Shown here: positions 1-7,062 of the stretch, piece by piece
How positions within the stretch are numbered: position 1 is the first letter of the stretch
How the letters are laid out: each line of letters starts with the position of its first letter
Assembly: GCA_030635415.1 (NCBI GenBank)
Contig: DAOVYW010000081.1
Location: 1-9,335, forward strand
From: Candidatus Firestoneibacteriota bacterium
GTDB lineage: Bacteria > Oederibacteriota > JAAXVQ01 > JAUVAV01
DNA length: 9,335 nucleotides
Direction of reading: 5' to 3'
The notes under the pieces: generated by a model
Databases searched by the model: none
Seen by the model: only the letters and a program-made list of their open reading frames with translations
Told to the model about the DNA's origin: nothing
Translations under genes and position numbers: made by a program

Positions 1-36
1 ATACTCAGAAGGTCAAAAATGGCGATTTACCGGGTG

Positions 37-87
37 TCCACTTTTGAACGTTAAATCTCAAAAAAACGGTTCACTTTTGAAAGTTAA
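37..87. repeat. Two 18-bp direct repeats, 33-bp period
   Basis: TCCACTTTTGAACGTTAA (37-54) recurs as TTCACTTTTGAAAGTTAA (70-87), with 16 of 18 bases identical and the starts 33 bp apart. Tandem, slightly divergent copies of a short A/T-rich motif near an end are typical of multi-repeat insertion-sequence termini such as those of the IS21 family. That assignment is from memory of such ends, not from a match. No transposase frame is visible in the window, so this would be an IS end running off the left edge or a relic. Confidence 0.45.
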
Positions 88-146
88 TTGACATCAAAAT
101 TTTTGTCATTGACGGTCGCGCAAATTTTTGCTAAATTTTCTTTTAA

Positions 147-317
147 AGCAATTACCTATCAGCATTACCGGAAAACGTCCCCTATGAACTGCTACAAGTC
201 GCCGTACCTGCCATCAGTTCAATTCTACCACGAGGTCTGCAGCTTTACGACCGGCCAGGACACTTGATCCCTCCCAAACCAGCCAAAATCGCCTTTTCCT
301 TTCCGGCTTTTAGTTAA
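147..317 (+). pseudogene. Possible coding remnant, unrecognised
   Basis: A 56-codon open frame with no good start codon runs from just after a TAA at 144-146 to a TAA at 315-317. Its translation looks protein-like, with segments such as YELLQVAVPAISSIL and GLQLYDRPGHLIPPKP, and could be the C-terminal scrap of a lost gene next to the IS-end-like repeats. A second overlapping frame (88-270, TTG start) is also open, so the openness may be chance. I do not recognise a family. Confidence 0.2.
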
Positions 318-327
318 CTTTGACCTG

Positions 328-353
328 TAGGGGCGGGCGGCCGGTCGCCCCTA
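328..353. repeat. GC-rich palindrome after phoR
   Basis: TAGGGGCG (328-335) and CGCCCCTA (346-353) form a perfect 8-bp stem around a 10-base GC-rich loop. It lies about 75 bp beyond the phoR stop. No T-run follows on either strand, so a simple intrinsic terminator is not supported. The form resembles the 'GTAGGGGCG...CGCCCCTAC' palindromes scattered between genes in many environmental bacterial genomes (from memory). It may still protect the 3' end of the operon transcript or contribute to termination. Confidence 0.55.
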
Positions 354-425
354 TTTCATGTGTATGGTATATTTTCTCGCTTTTTAGACAGTTCTCTCCT
401 ATCCCGGCGGTTGCCATAGCAGCGT

Positions 426-2201
426 TTACTCTAAACCCGGCAGCTTAACCGCAAAAACGCTGCCTTGGCCCGGAGTGCTCTCCACGGATATGGAACCACC
501 GTGTGCCTGGGCGATATGCTTGACAATGGCCAGGCCCAAACCCGTTCCGCCCAGCTCGCGGCTGCGGGCCTTGTCAACCCGGTAAAAGCGCTCAAAAATC
601 CGGGAGAGGTGTTGGTCCTCGATTCCGCATCCCTGGTCGCAAACGCGCACTACTACTTCCGTACCGCTGCGCTCTGCTTCCACAGTTATTACTTTGTCCG
701 GCGCGCTGTATTTGACGGCATTATCAATTAAATTGATAAGTGCCTGCTCCAGAAGCGGTATATTGGCTTGCGCGCCAAGGTCTTCCGGGCAGTTAATCTT
801 AATTTTATACTTTTGCCTTGTGGTTCGGGCCTCGTAAAGCAGGATGACCGATTTTAGTACATCCTTTATCTTACAGCTTTCCAGTTGAATCTCTTTTTTC
901 TCCGCTTCCTCAATCCGCGAGAGATTCAAAAGATCTTCAATAATGGCATTGAGCCGCTCAGCGTATTTTAAGATTATTTCCAAAAATCGTTGGTTCTCTT
1001 GGGGCTTGTTCATGGCCCCGTCCAGCAGGGTTTCCACAAAACCTTGGATACCGGTAATCGGCGTTTTAAGTTCATGGGAAACATTGGCCACAAAATCCCG
1101 GCGCATTCCTTCCAAACGGCGCAGACGGGTTATATCATTTAATACTATCAGCGCGCCTATGCCTTTTCCCTGCTCATCCCGCAGAGTAGTGCCGTGAGCA
1201 TGCATGATGTGTTCGGTATTATATTTATAAAGAATGATCTCGTCTTCCAGCACTGTTTGCGAGACCAGGGTTTTGGTCACAAAACCCTGGAGATCCGTGT
1301 TCCTCACGGCCTCCTGGAGGCTTCGCCCTCTGACCTGGCCGGTCTGGATCCCAAACATATCCGCGGCGGCGGCGTTTATATTGAGAATGCATTCATCGGC
1401 ATCCACTGCCAGAACGCCCTCTACCATGCTGGACAAAACCGCTTCCTGTTCATGACGCTGGCGCAATATGGTCCGGATGCGCTCATCCAGCTGGCCGGCC
1501 ATCTGGTTTAAAGTTTCGGCCAGTCCGCCGATTTCCTCTGTATTGGGGGTGGGTAATTTATGGTCCAAATGCCCCTGAGCAAAACGCTCTGCCCCATCTT
1601 TCATTTCCCTTAAGGGACGGCTGATTTGATAGGAAACGGCCAAGCTGACAGCTGCTGCCAATAAGGCAATCAACAGTCCTGCCAATGCCAGCTTCAGATA
1701 AAAACCTTTTAAAGCTTGCCGGATAGAGGTTATGGGAATCGCCAGCCGGATAACCGCCGATATGCCATTACCGCGGATATGGGGAATAGCAAGATACATC
1801 ATCTCTTTCCTCAAGGTATGGCTGTATCGGCTGGATATTCCCGCCTGGCCATCCAGGGCCGCCATGACCTCGGAACGGTCCGCGTGATTATCCATACGAA
1901 CGGGATCCTCTTGGGAGTCGCCCATAACCTTTCCGGACGGAAGGATGATTGTGATGCGAGCGCCCACCGTTTGGCTTAATTCCCGGCAGAGCCGGTTAAC
2001 CGCAGCGCTCTCTCCGGCGGATATGATTTCCCGCATCTCTCTTTCTACCAGACCGGCTTGAGATTTAAGATGCTGCCTGATTTCCGTTAAATATAATTGG
2101 CGCAGAAAGCCGGCGGCAATCCAACTGACTGCCAGGAGAGACATAAGTATAATCAGCAGGTAGGATGGATAAATCTGCCAAAGCAGACGCTTTTTTCGCA
2201 T
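426..2201 (-). CDS. phoR: Phosphate-regulon sensor histidine kinase PhoR
   Basis: Inner-membrane sensor kinase that autophosphorylates and passes phosphate to the adjacent response regulator when phosphate is scarce. The order seen is: TM1 (about residues 9-30), an extracytoplasmic domain of about 135 residues, TM2 (about 169-190), HAMP (about 190-243), PAS (about 252-360), HisKA with the H-box FVANVSHELKTP (His376), then an ATPase domain with N-box LINLIDNAVKYS (488-499), G1 DQGCGI (522-527), F-box IFERFYRVD and G2 GGTGLGLAI (551-559). All catalytic motifs are intact. At 591 aa with a large external domain it follows the Bacillus-type PhoR plan rather than the short E. coli form. The ATG lies 3 nt after the phoB stop, with an AGGAA-type ribosome site inside phoB. 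It is the last gene of the operon. The name PhoR rests on the HAMP-PAS-HisKA architecture plus context. Confidence 0.93.
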   Translation of the reverse strand: MRKKRLLWQIYPSYLLIILMSLLAVSWIAAGFLRQLYLTEIRQHLKSQAGLVEREMREIISAGESAAVNRLCRELSQTVGARITIILPSGKVMGDSQEDPVRMDNHADRSEVMAALDGQAGISSRYSHTLRKEMMYLAIPHIRGNGISAVIRLAIPITSIRQALKGFYLKLALAGLLIALLAAAVSLAVSYQISRPLREMKDGAERFAQGHLDHKLPTPNTEEIGGLAETLNQMAGQLDERIRTILRQRHEQEAVLSSMVEGVLAVDADECILNINAAAADMFGIQTGQVRGRSLQEAVRNTDLQGFVTKTLVSQTVLEDEIILYKYNTEHIMHAHGTTLRDEQGKGIGALIVLNDITRLRRLEGMRRDFVANVSHELKTPITGIQGFVETLLDGAMNKPQENQRFLEIILKYAERLNAIIEDLLNLSRIEEAEKKEIQLESCKIKDVLKSVILLYEARTTRQKYKIKINCPEDLGAQANIPLLEQALINLIDNAVKYSAPDKVITVEAERSGTEVVVRVCDQGCGIEDQHLSRIFERFYRVDKARSRELGGTGLGLAIVKHIAQAHGGSISVESTPGQGSVFAVKLPGLE

Positions 2202-2204
2202 AAC

Positions 2205-2894
2205 TTATTCCTGAAAGCGGTAACCTACGCCGCGCACGGTTTCAATATACTTCCCGGCTGCGCCGAGTTTCCGGCGCAAGCCGACAATCTGGACATCCAC
2301 TGAGCGCTCAGTGACTGAGTAGTCGTCCCCGCGCACAGCATCTACCATTTGGTAGCGGGTAAATACCCGGCCGCGGTTTTTAGCTAAAAAATGGAGCAGG
2401 CGGAATTCCGTCAGGGTCAATTTAAGGGGTTTCCCCTTAACCATTACCTCATGCCGGACTTGGTTGATGCTCAACTCGTGGATGGCAAGTAGGCCGGCCT
2501 CATCCGCCTCCCGGCTTTGATCCCGGCGGCGCAAAACCATGCGGAGACGCGCGATCAAAACCCGGGGACTGAATGGTTTGGTAATATAATCCTCGGCTCC
2601 CAGCTCCAACCCGGCAATAATATCCGATTCCTCGCCCTTGGCAGTAAGCATAATAACCGGAACATACCGGGTTCGGTCGTCTCTTTTCAAAATCCGGCAG
2701 ATTTCCAGACCATCCATGCCGGGCAGCATCAAATCCAGGATAATCAGATCAGGAACCCTGGATTTGACCAGTTTGAGACCTTCCTCCCCGGTTACGGCAC
2801 TGCTGATCCGGTAACCTTCCTGTCCCAGATTATACTTGAGCAATTCCTGGATATGCTCGTCATCTTCGATCACAAGTATCCCGGCTTTTGGCAT
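2205..2894 (-). CDS. phoB: Phosphate-regulon response regulator, OmpR/PhoB family
   Basis: Two-domain DNA-binding regulator of 229 aa, normal length for the family. The receiver domain (about 5-120) has the acidic pair Asp11/Asp12, the phospho-acceptor Asp54 in ILDLMLPG, switch Thr84 and Lys106 in the TKP motif. The C-terminal winged helix (about 135-229) carries TLTEFRLL, the recognition-helix segment RSVDVQIVGLRRKLG and the closing wing motif ETVRGVGYRF. The start ATG has GAGGT 6 nt upstream, and that site overlaps the TGA of phoU, so translation is probably coupled. The tandem boxes upstream of the porin and pstS are its likely targets (inference). phoP is the equivalent name in Gram-positive bacteria. 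Confidence 0.93.
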   Translation of the reverse strand: MPKAGILVIEDDEHIQELLKYNLGQEGYRISSAVTGEEGLKLVKSRVPDLIILDLMLPGMDGLEICRILKRDDRTRYVPVIMLTAKGEESDIIAGLELGAEDYITKPFSPRVLIARLRMVLRRRDQSREADEAGLLAIHELSINQVRHEVMVKGKPLKLTLTEFRLLHFLAKNRGRVFTRYQMVDAVRGDDYSVTERSVDVQIVGLRRKLGAAGKYIETVRGVGYRFQE

Positions 2895-2902
2895 AACTTA
2901 CC

Positions 2903-3574
2903 TCAATCCTCTTTTTCAACCCCGGCATTATGCCGGATGATCCGGCCTTCGATCAGGTAAATCACATCCTCCGCGATGTTGGTGGCGTAATCGGCTATGC
3001 GTTCCAACTGGCGGGAGACGGATAAGAGCCGGAGCAAAGCCGGCGTGCGGTCGGTTTTTTTCCGGATTCCCTCCTGCACTTGTACATACATTTGCCGGTT
3101 GATGGCATCCACCTCATCATCAGAACCCAATACTTTCCGGGCCAACCCGGCATCCAGGTTAATCAGAGCGTCCAGGCTGGTTCTGAGCATGGCCTGAGTT
3201 TTCCCGGCCATGCCAATAAAATCAAAGGGCATGCCCACCGGTTCCTGCCCGGCCAGGGCGCATGCCTGCTCGGCAATGTTTACTGCTAAATCACCGATTC
3301 TTTCCAGGTCATTATTGACTTTCAACACTGCGATCACATAGCGCAGATCGATTGCCACCGGCTGGTGCAGAGCCAGGATTTTCAGGCATTCCTCCTCGAC
3401 CTCCACCTCCATCTCATCGATCCCGGCGTCCGCCGCTATCACCTGTTGGGCCAGTTCGGTATTTCGCGAGCCGACTGATTTGACGGCTTTTTGAAAACTC
3501 GCTTCCACCAGGGCGCAGAGAACGAGTATCTTTTTTTTTAGTTTTGCGATCTCGGTTTGTAAATGCTGTGACAC
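2903..3574 (-). CDS. phoU: Phosphate transport regulatory protein PhoU
   Basis: Cytoplasmic helical protein of 223 aa, the usual PhoU length. It is known to connect the Pst transporter with PhoR so that signalling is shut off when phosphate is plentiful. It contains the two tandem PhoU repeats: DLRYVIAVLK (76-85) followed by ERIGDLAVNIAE (91-102), and a second metal-binding-type motif ERIADYATNIAED (181-193). The start is GTG at 3572-3574, preceded by a strong AAAGGAG (3584-3590) with a 9-nt spacer. It sits 127 bp after pstB, behind two palindromes, and ends 8 bp before phoB, so it is translationally grouped with phoBR rather than with the transporter genes. Confidence 0.95.
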   Translation of the reverse strand: MSQHLQTEIAKLKKKILVLCALVEASFQKAVKSVGSRNTELAQQVIAADAGIDEMEVEVEEECLKILALHQPVAIDLRYVIAVLKVNNDLERIGDLAVNIAEQACALAGQEPVGMPFDFIGMAGKTQAMLRTSLDALINLDAGLARKVLGSDDEVDAINRQMYVQVQEGIRKKTDRTPALLRLLSVSRQLERIADYATNIAEDVIYLIEGRIIRHNAGVEKED

Positions 3575-3593
3575 CTTACGCTTCTCCTTTCTG

Positions 3594-3623
3594 AAATTCC
3601 CCGCACTGAAGTGCGGGGAATTT
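3594..3623. other. Strong intercistronic hairpin, pstB-phoU gap
   Basis: AAATTCCCCGCAC (3594-3606) and GTGCGGGGAATTT (3611-3623) form a perfect 13-bp stem with a 4-base loop. On the transcribed minus strand it lies just upstream of the phoU ribosome-binding site and ends 3 nt before it. No clean T-run follows, so it is less likely to be a full terminator than a processing, stability or partial-attenuation element. Such an element could set less phoU-phoBR message than pst message. It differs in sequence from the neighbouring palindrome at 3630-3704. Confidence 0.7.
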
Positions 3624-3629
3624 GATCCG

Positions 3630-3704
3630 AGTTGTGAAAAACCAATATTTCAATACCGCTTCATCCCCGATTTCCAAGCCGGGGATGAAACGACTAACGT
3701 ATTA
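3630..3704 (-). repeat. Palindromic dispersed repeat, copy 1
   Basis: This segment aligns without gaps to 9026-9100 in the same orientation: 57 of 75 bases match, rising to 49 of 63 over 3642-3704. The ends are best conserved (CCAATATTTC at one, CTAACGTATTA at the other). The middle is a hairpin with stem TTCATCCCCG (3660-3669) and CGGGGATGAA (3680-3689). The outermost 3 bp provide the TAA stop codon of pstB, so the element starts exactly at the end of that gene. Confidence 0.75.
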
Positions 3705-4457
3705 ACCGAAACGTCCGGTAATATAATTTTCGGTTTGTTTTTGATCCGGCTGGGTAAATATTTTCTGCGTCCGGCCGAACTCTATCAACCGTCCTTCATA
3801 GAAAAAACCCGTAAAATCCGAGACCCGGGCCGCCTGCTGCATGTTGTGCGTGACAATCACGATAGTATACTTCTTTCGCAGCTCTCCGATCAAGTCCTCA
3901 ACTTTGGCGGTCGAGCGCGGGTCCAGGGCCGAGGCCGGCTCATCCATAAGTATAATATCCGGATTAATTGCCAGGGCCCGCGCAATGCATAAGCGCTGCT
4001 GCTGTCCGCCTGAGAGCGCCAGGGCGCTGGCCTCCAGCCGGTCTTTTACCTCGTCCCATAGGTTGGCGCGGACCAGGCTATTTTCCGCGATTTCCGCCAG
4101 TACCTGCCGGTCCCGGGTTCCATGTATTCTGGGCCCATAGCACACGTTCTCAAAGATTGATTTGGGAAAGGGGTTGGATTTTTGAAAAACCATGCCCACG
4201 GTTTTACGCAAACCAACCACATCAATGCCGTTCTTATAGATATCCCGGCCGTCAATTATAACCCGGCCTTGCTGCCGGGTGTTCTCGATTATATCATTCA
4301 TGCGGTTAAGCGTACGCAAAAAGGTTGACTTGCCGCATCCCGAAGGGCCGATCAGAGCCGTAACCTGGCAGGCAGGAATCTCCATATCCACTTCGAACAG
4401 GGCCTGGGTGGGACCGTAATAGAAATTAAGATTTTCAACCTTTATCTTTACTTCCAT
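3702..4457 (-). CDS. pstB: Phosphate ABC transporter ATPase PstB
   Basis: Cytoplasmic ATPase of the PstSCAB high-affinity phosphate importer. I place the start at the ATG at 4457, giving 251 aa, because AAGGAG lies 6 nt before it and the product then begins MEVKIKVENLNFYYG, as PstB proteins do. An in-frame ATG at 4493 would overlap pstA and has no ribosome site. Numbering from 4457: Walker A GPSGCGKST (37-45), Q-loop Gln92 in VFQKSNPFP, signature LSGGQQQR (148-155), Walker B ILMDEPASALD with catalytic Glu173, and H-loop His204. The C-terminus ENYITGRFG is typical of the family. The stop codon coincides with the edge of the repeat at 3630-3704. Confidence 0.96.
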   Translation of the reverse strand: MEVKIKVENLNFYYGPTQALFEVDMEIPACQVTALIGPSGCGKSTFLRTLNRMNDIIENTRQQGRVIIDGRDIYKNGIDVVGLRKTVGMVFQKSNPFPKSIFENVCYGPRIHGTRDRQVLAEIAENSLVRANLWDEVKDRLEASALALSGGQQQRLCIARALAINPDIILMDEPASALDPRSTAKVEDLIGELRKKYTIVIVTHNMQQAARVSDFTGFFYEGRLIEFGRTQKIFTQPDQKQTENYITGRFG

Positions 4458-4463
4458 GGATGT

Positions 4464-4469
4464 CTCCTT
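4464..4469 (-). promoter_or_regulatory. Ribosome-binding site deciding the pstB start
   Basis: The minus strand reads AAGGAG, 6 nt upstream of the ATG at 4455-4457, and lies in the 29-bp gap after pstA. The upstream alternative ATG (4493) has only A/T-rich sequence before it, so this site supports the shorter PstB. Confidence 0.85.
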
Positions 4470-4486
4470 GTTTGGCATACCACAAT

Positions 4487-5338
4487 TTACCATTTATATT
4501 TTTTCCGGAAATGACTCCGTAGAAAAATGGCAAATATATTTATTCCCAGAACCAGGGCAATCAGCACCAGCGCGGTTCCGTACTGCAAAGGACGGACCAG
4601 GTCCATTTCGTGGTGCTGGGTGGCTAAAATGTATAAGTGATACGGCAGAACCATTACCTGATCAAATATGGACCCGGGCAGTTTGGGCAGAAAAAAAGCC
4701 GCTACGGTCAGCAAAATGGGCGCGGTCTCACCGGCCACGCGTCCTACTCCCAGAATCGAGCCGGTCAACATACCGGACACAGAATAAGGCAGCACGTTCT
4801 TATATATGGTCTGCCATTTGGTCGCGCCCAGGGCCAGGCTGCCCTCGCGCAGTCCCAGGGGCACAGCACGCAGGGACTCCTCGCTGGATACAATTATAGT
4901 AGGCAGAATCATGCAAGCCAGGGTCAGAATCCCGGCCAGAATGGATGTGCCGAAATTAAAAAAAATTACGAACAATCCCAAGCCAAATAAGCCGAAAACA
5001 ATGGAGGGTACCCCGGCCAGAGTTACAATCGCCAGACGGATAGCCCGGGTAAAACGTCCGGGTTTGGCATACTCCGAAAGATATACCGCGCTCAACATTC
5101 CCAAGGGCAAGGCTATCAGTATGGTACCCAGAACCAGGCAGAGAGTGCCTACTATGGCCGGAAAAATACCGCCCTTGGTCCCGCCCTCGCGGGGCGCGGC
5201 AAACAGGAATTCCCAACTGATTACCGGAAGTCCTTTTATAACAATATCAAAAATAATCCAACTGATAGTTAAAATTATAAAATAGGTGGTAATCCGGAAT
5301 ACCCAGTAGATCCATTTTTCCGACCATCGGCTTTTCAT
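4487..5338 (-). CDS. pstA: Phosphate ABC transporter permease PstA
   Basis: Inner-membrane permease that pairs with PstC to form the phosphate channel. I choose the ATG at 5338 (283 aa), which has AAAGGTGA 7 nt upstream, over an in-frame TTG at 5383 that would overlap pstC by 38 bp. Six hydrophobic segments are expected: one near residues 16-35 and the rest in the MetI-like core. The coupling 'EAA' loop is visible at about 164-190 (EGSLALGATKW onward), where PstB docks. Conserved family stretches include LAGVPSIVFGLFGLG and GVGRVAGETAPILLT. The pstC stop lies within this gene's ribosome site, indicating tight coupling. Confidence 0.95.
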   Translation of the reverse strand: MKSRWSEKWIYWVFRITTYFIILTISWIIFDIVIKGLPVISWEFLFAAPREGGTKGGIFPAIVGTLCLVLGTILIALPLGMLSAVYLSEYAKPGRFTRAIRLAIVTLAGVPSIVFGLFGLGLFVIFFNFGTSILAGILTLACMILPTIIVSSEESLRAVPLGLREGSLALGATKWQTIYKNVLPYSVSGMLTGSILGVGRVAGETAPILLTVAAFFLPKLPGSIFDQVMVLPYHLYILATQHHEMDLVRPLQYGTALVLIALVLGINIFAIFLRSHFRKKYKW

Positions 5339-5345
5339 TTTTGCT

Positions 5346-5353
5346 TCACCTTT
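5346..5353 (-). promoter_or_regulatory. Ribosome-binding site deciding the pstA start
   Basis: The minus strand reads AAAGGTGA, with its TGA being the pstC stop codon. It lies 7 nt before the ATG at 5336-5338. This stop-in-Shine-Dalgarno arrangement supports the shorter PstA and suggests that ribosomes finishing pstC reinitiate on pstA. Confidence 0.8.
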
Positions 5354-6224
5354 GTTGGTAAGTATGCAAAACCTTTTGCGCAATATAATTTATAATGAAA
5401 GTCGCGAAAAGCAGAACCAGCCCGACCCAGAACAGGGCCCGGTAATGCTCTGACCCGAAAGCCACCTCCCCCATTTCCGACGCAATTACGGCGGTCATGG
5501 TATAAACCGGTTCAACCGGAGACAGCGTGACCATCGGAGCATTGCCGGTACACATAAGCACCGCCATGGTCTCACCGATAACCCGGCCCATGCCCAGCAT
5601 AACCGCGGCAATTATGCCGGAAAGCGCGGCTGGAACAATGACCTTGATAATGGTCTGCATCCGGGTAGCTCCCATGGCCAGAGAGGCTTCCTTATAAGAT
5701 CGGGGAACGCTTTTTATCGCGTCCTCGGAAATAGTAATTATAGTTGGGATTGACATCAGGGCCAGAAGCAAAGCTCCGGTCAGGGCCGTGAGTCCGGAGC
5801 TTAAACCAAATACCTCTTTCACTATCGGGCCGAGTACAATCAGTCCGAAAAAGCCTATTACCACCGAGGGTATGCCGGCCAGCAGTTCAATAAAAGGCTT
5901 GAAAATTTCGCGCTCCCAGGAACCGGCAATCTCGGCAATATAAATGGCTCCGCACACGCCGAACGGAATTGCGATCAAGGTAGCCAGCATGGTTACCACC
6001 AGTGATCCGGTAACCAGGGGCAGCAATCCAAAACGCTCTTGTACAAACGAGACCGGCACCCAGCGGCTGTCCAGCAATTTACCCAGCCCGGGCTCCCGCA
6101 AAAAAGGGACGGCCTCTTTGCCCAGGAAACCGAATATTAGCAGCACTATAAGAATGCTGGTGGAGGCCGCCCCTAAGAAGCAGTATTTGATAAGCTTGTC
6201 TTTAACCGGACCGGGAAAAATCAT
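5346..6224 (-). CDS. pstC: Phosphate ABC transporter permease PstC
   Basis: Inner-membrane permease partner of PstA, 292 aa. The first membrane segment is at about 13-35. It is followed by a periplasmic stretch containing FGLLPLVTGSL and then the MetI-type core, with LLAGIPSVVIGFFGL (114-128) and the coupling EAA loop EASLAMGATRMQ (179-190). GMGRVIGETMAVL (211-223) is a strongly conserved PstC segment, and a last membrane helix lies at about 264-284. The ATG starts 1 nt after the pstS stop. Its ribosome site is weak (GGCG-type), so translation probably depends on coupling to pstS, a plausible way of making far less permease than binding protein. Confidence 0.95.
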   Translation of the reverse strand: MIFPGPVKDKLIKYCFLGAASTSILIVLLIFGFLGKEAVPFLREPGLGKLLDSRWVPVSFVQERFGLLPLVTGSLVVTMLATLIAIPFGVCGAIYIAEIAGSWEREIFKPFIELLAGIPSVVIGFFGLIVLGPIVKEVFGLSSGLTALTGALLLALMSIPTIITISEDAIKSVPRSYKEASLAMGATRMQTIIKVIVPAALSGIIAAVMLGMGRVIGETMAVLMCTGNAPMVTLSPVEPVYTMTAVIASEMGEVAFGSEHYRALFWVGLVLLFATFIINYIAQKVLHTYQQR

Positions 6225-6225
6225 T

Positions 6226-7062
6226 TTATTTAATCGCCACGAATCCTGCCTGGGTAACTACCTGCTGGCCCGTCTCGCTCAGGATTAAATCCAAATACTG
6301 TTTCGTCCTGCCTTGGGGTTTGCCCACCGTGTAAAAGAAGAGCGGACGGTTAATGACATACGAATCATCCACCACGGTTTCCTGGGAAGGCGCCACGCCC
6401 TCAACCTTGAGTCCTTTTATCTTGTTTTTATTTTTAGCCAGGTAGCCCAGTCCCACATAACCAATTGCCCACTTATCCTGGGTAATAACCTGGACAATGG
6501 CGGAATTGGAAACCAGGTTCATCATTTTTTGTGAGTAATCTTCCTTCTCGCAGACCTTCTGATTGAAAAAAGCATAAGTGCCCGAAGCGGTATTGCGTCC
6601 GGTCAAAACAATCTTTTTATCCGGTCCGCCCACTTTTTTCCAATTGGTATACGCTCCCACATATATCTTCTTGAGCTGCTCCCGGCTAAGCTCGCTCACC
6701 GGATTCTTGGGATTTATAATTACGGCTATACCATCACGCGCCACTGTATGCTCCTTGATATCCAGACCTTTCTTTTTCGCGAGTCCCATTTCCTTATCTT
6801 TAATCCTGCGGGAGGCAGTGGCAATATCAGCCGTGCCATTAAGCAGGGCCGCTATCCCGGTTCCAGAGCCTCCGCCGGTCACCGCGATATCCGCGTCCTT
6901 ATTCTCCTGCATGAATATTTCCGCCCACTCGGTCGCCATATGCACAATCGTGTCTGAGCCTTTTACTTGCAGGGCCTTCTTTCTCGCGGCCGCGTTATCC
7001 ACTGCCAGACCGCTTCCGATCAATAATATTGTGCTCAACATTACTACCAGTCTCTTTTTCAT
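6226..7062 (-). CDS. pstS: Periplasmic phosphate-binding protein PstS
   Basis: Substrate-binding protein of the phosphate importer, 278 aa. An N-terminal signal peptide (KKR, then a hydrophobic stretch to about residue 20, with likely cleavage after the AAA near 26) has no Cys lipobox, so the product should be free in the periplasm. Phosphate-contact loops are visible: KGSDT (34-38), TGGGSGTG (62-69), ARDG (108-111) and TGRNTASGTY (154-163). The ATG has AAAGGAGA about 7 nt upstream. It is the first gene of the pstSCAB-phoU-phoBR run and follows a leader of about 210 nt downstream of a Pho-type promoter. It is shorter than E. coli PstS (about 320 aa mature) and fits the compact PstS subgroup. 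Confidence 0.95.
   Translation of the reverse strand: MKKRLVVMLSTILLIGSGLAVDNAAARKKALQVKGSDTIVHMATEWAEIFMQENKDADIAVTGGGSGTGIAALLNGTADIATASRRIKDKEMGLAKKKGLDIKEHTVARDGIAVIINPKNPVSELSREQLKKIYVGAYTNWKKVGGPDKKIVLTGRNTASGTYAFFNQKVCEKEDYSQKMMNLVSNSAIVQVITQDKWAIGYVGLGYLAKNKNKIKGLKVEGVAPSQETVVDDSYVINRPLFFYTVGKPQGRTKQYLDLILSETGQQVVTQAGFVAIK

Larger units (their letters stand above)
1..425. other. Gene-free flank downstream of phoR
   Basis: No convincing intact gene lies between the window edge and the phoR stop. The stretch holds a pair of IS-end-like direct repeats (37-54 and 70-87), an unrecognised open frame on the plus strand (147-317) and a GC-rich palindrome (328-353). I see no classic intrinsic terminator (hairpin followed by a T-run on the minus strand) directly after phoR. 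The palindrome at 328-353 is the only hairpin that could end the operon transcript. Confidence 0.6.

Noticed and set aside
328..353. Intrinsic terminator after phoR
   Set aside because: The hairpin is real, but no T-run follows on the minus strand, so I list it only as a palindromic repeat.
4458..4493. Upstream ATG at 4493 for pstB
   Set aside because: No ribosome site precedes it, it overlaps pstA, and the added residues are not PstB-like. The ATG at 4457 has AAGGAG at ideal spacing.
4456..5285. Plus-strand open frames opposite pstA
   Set aside because: They are shadows of the conserved minus-strand permease with biased composition and no recognisable protein.
5339..5383. Upstream TTG start for pstA
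   Set aside because: It would overlap pstC by 38 bp without a ribosome site. The ATG at 5338 is better placed.
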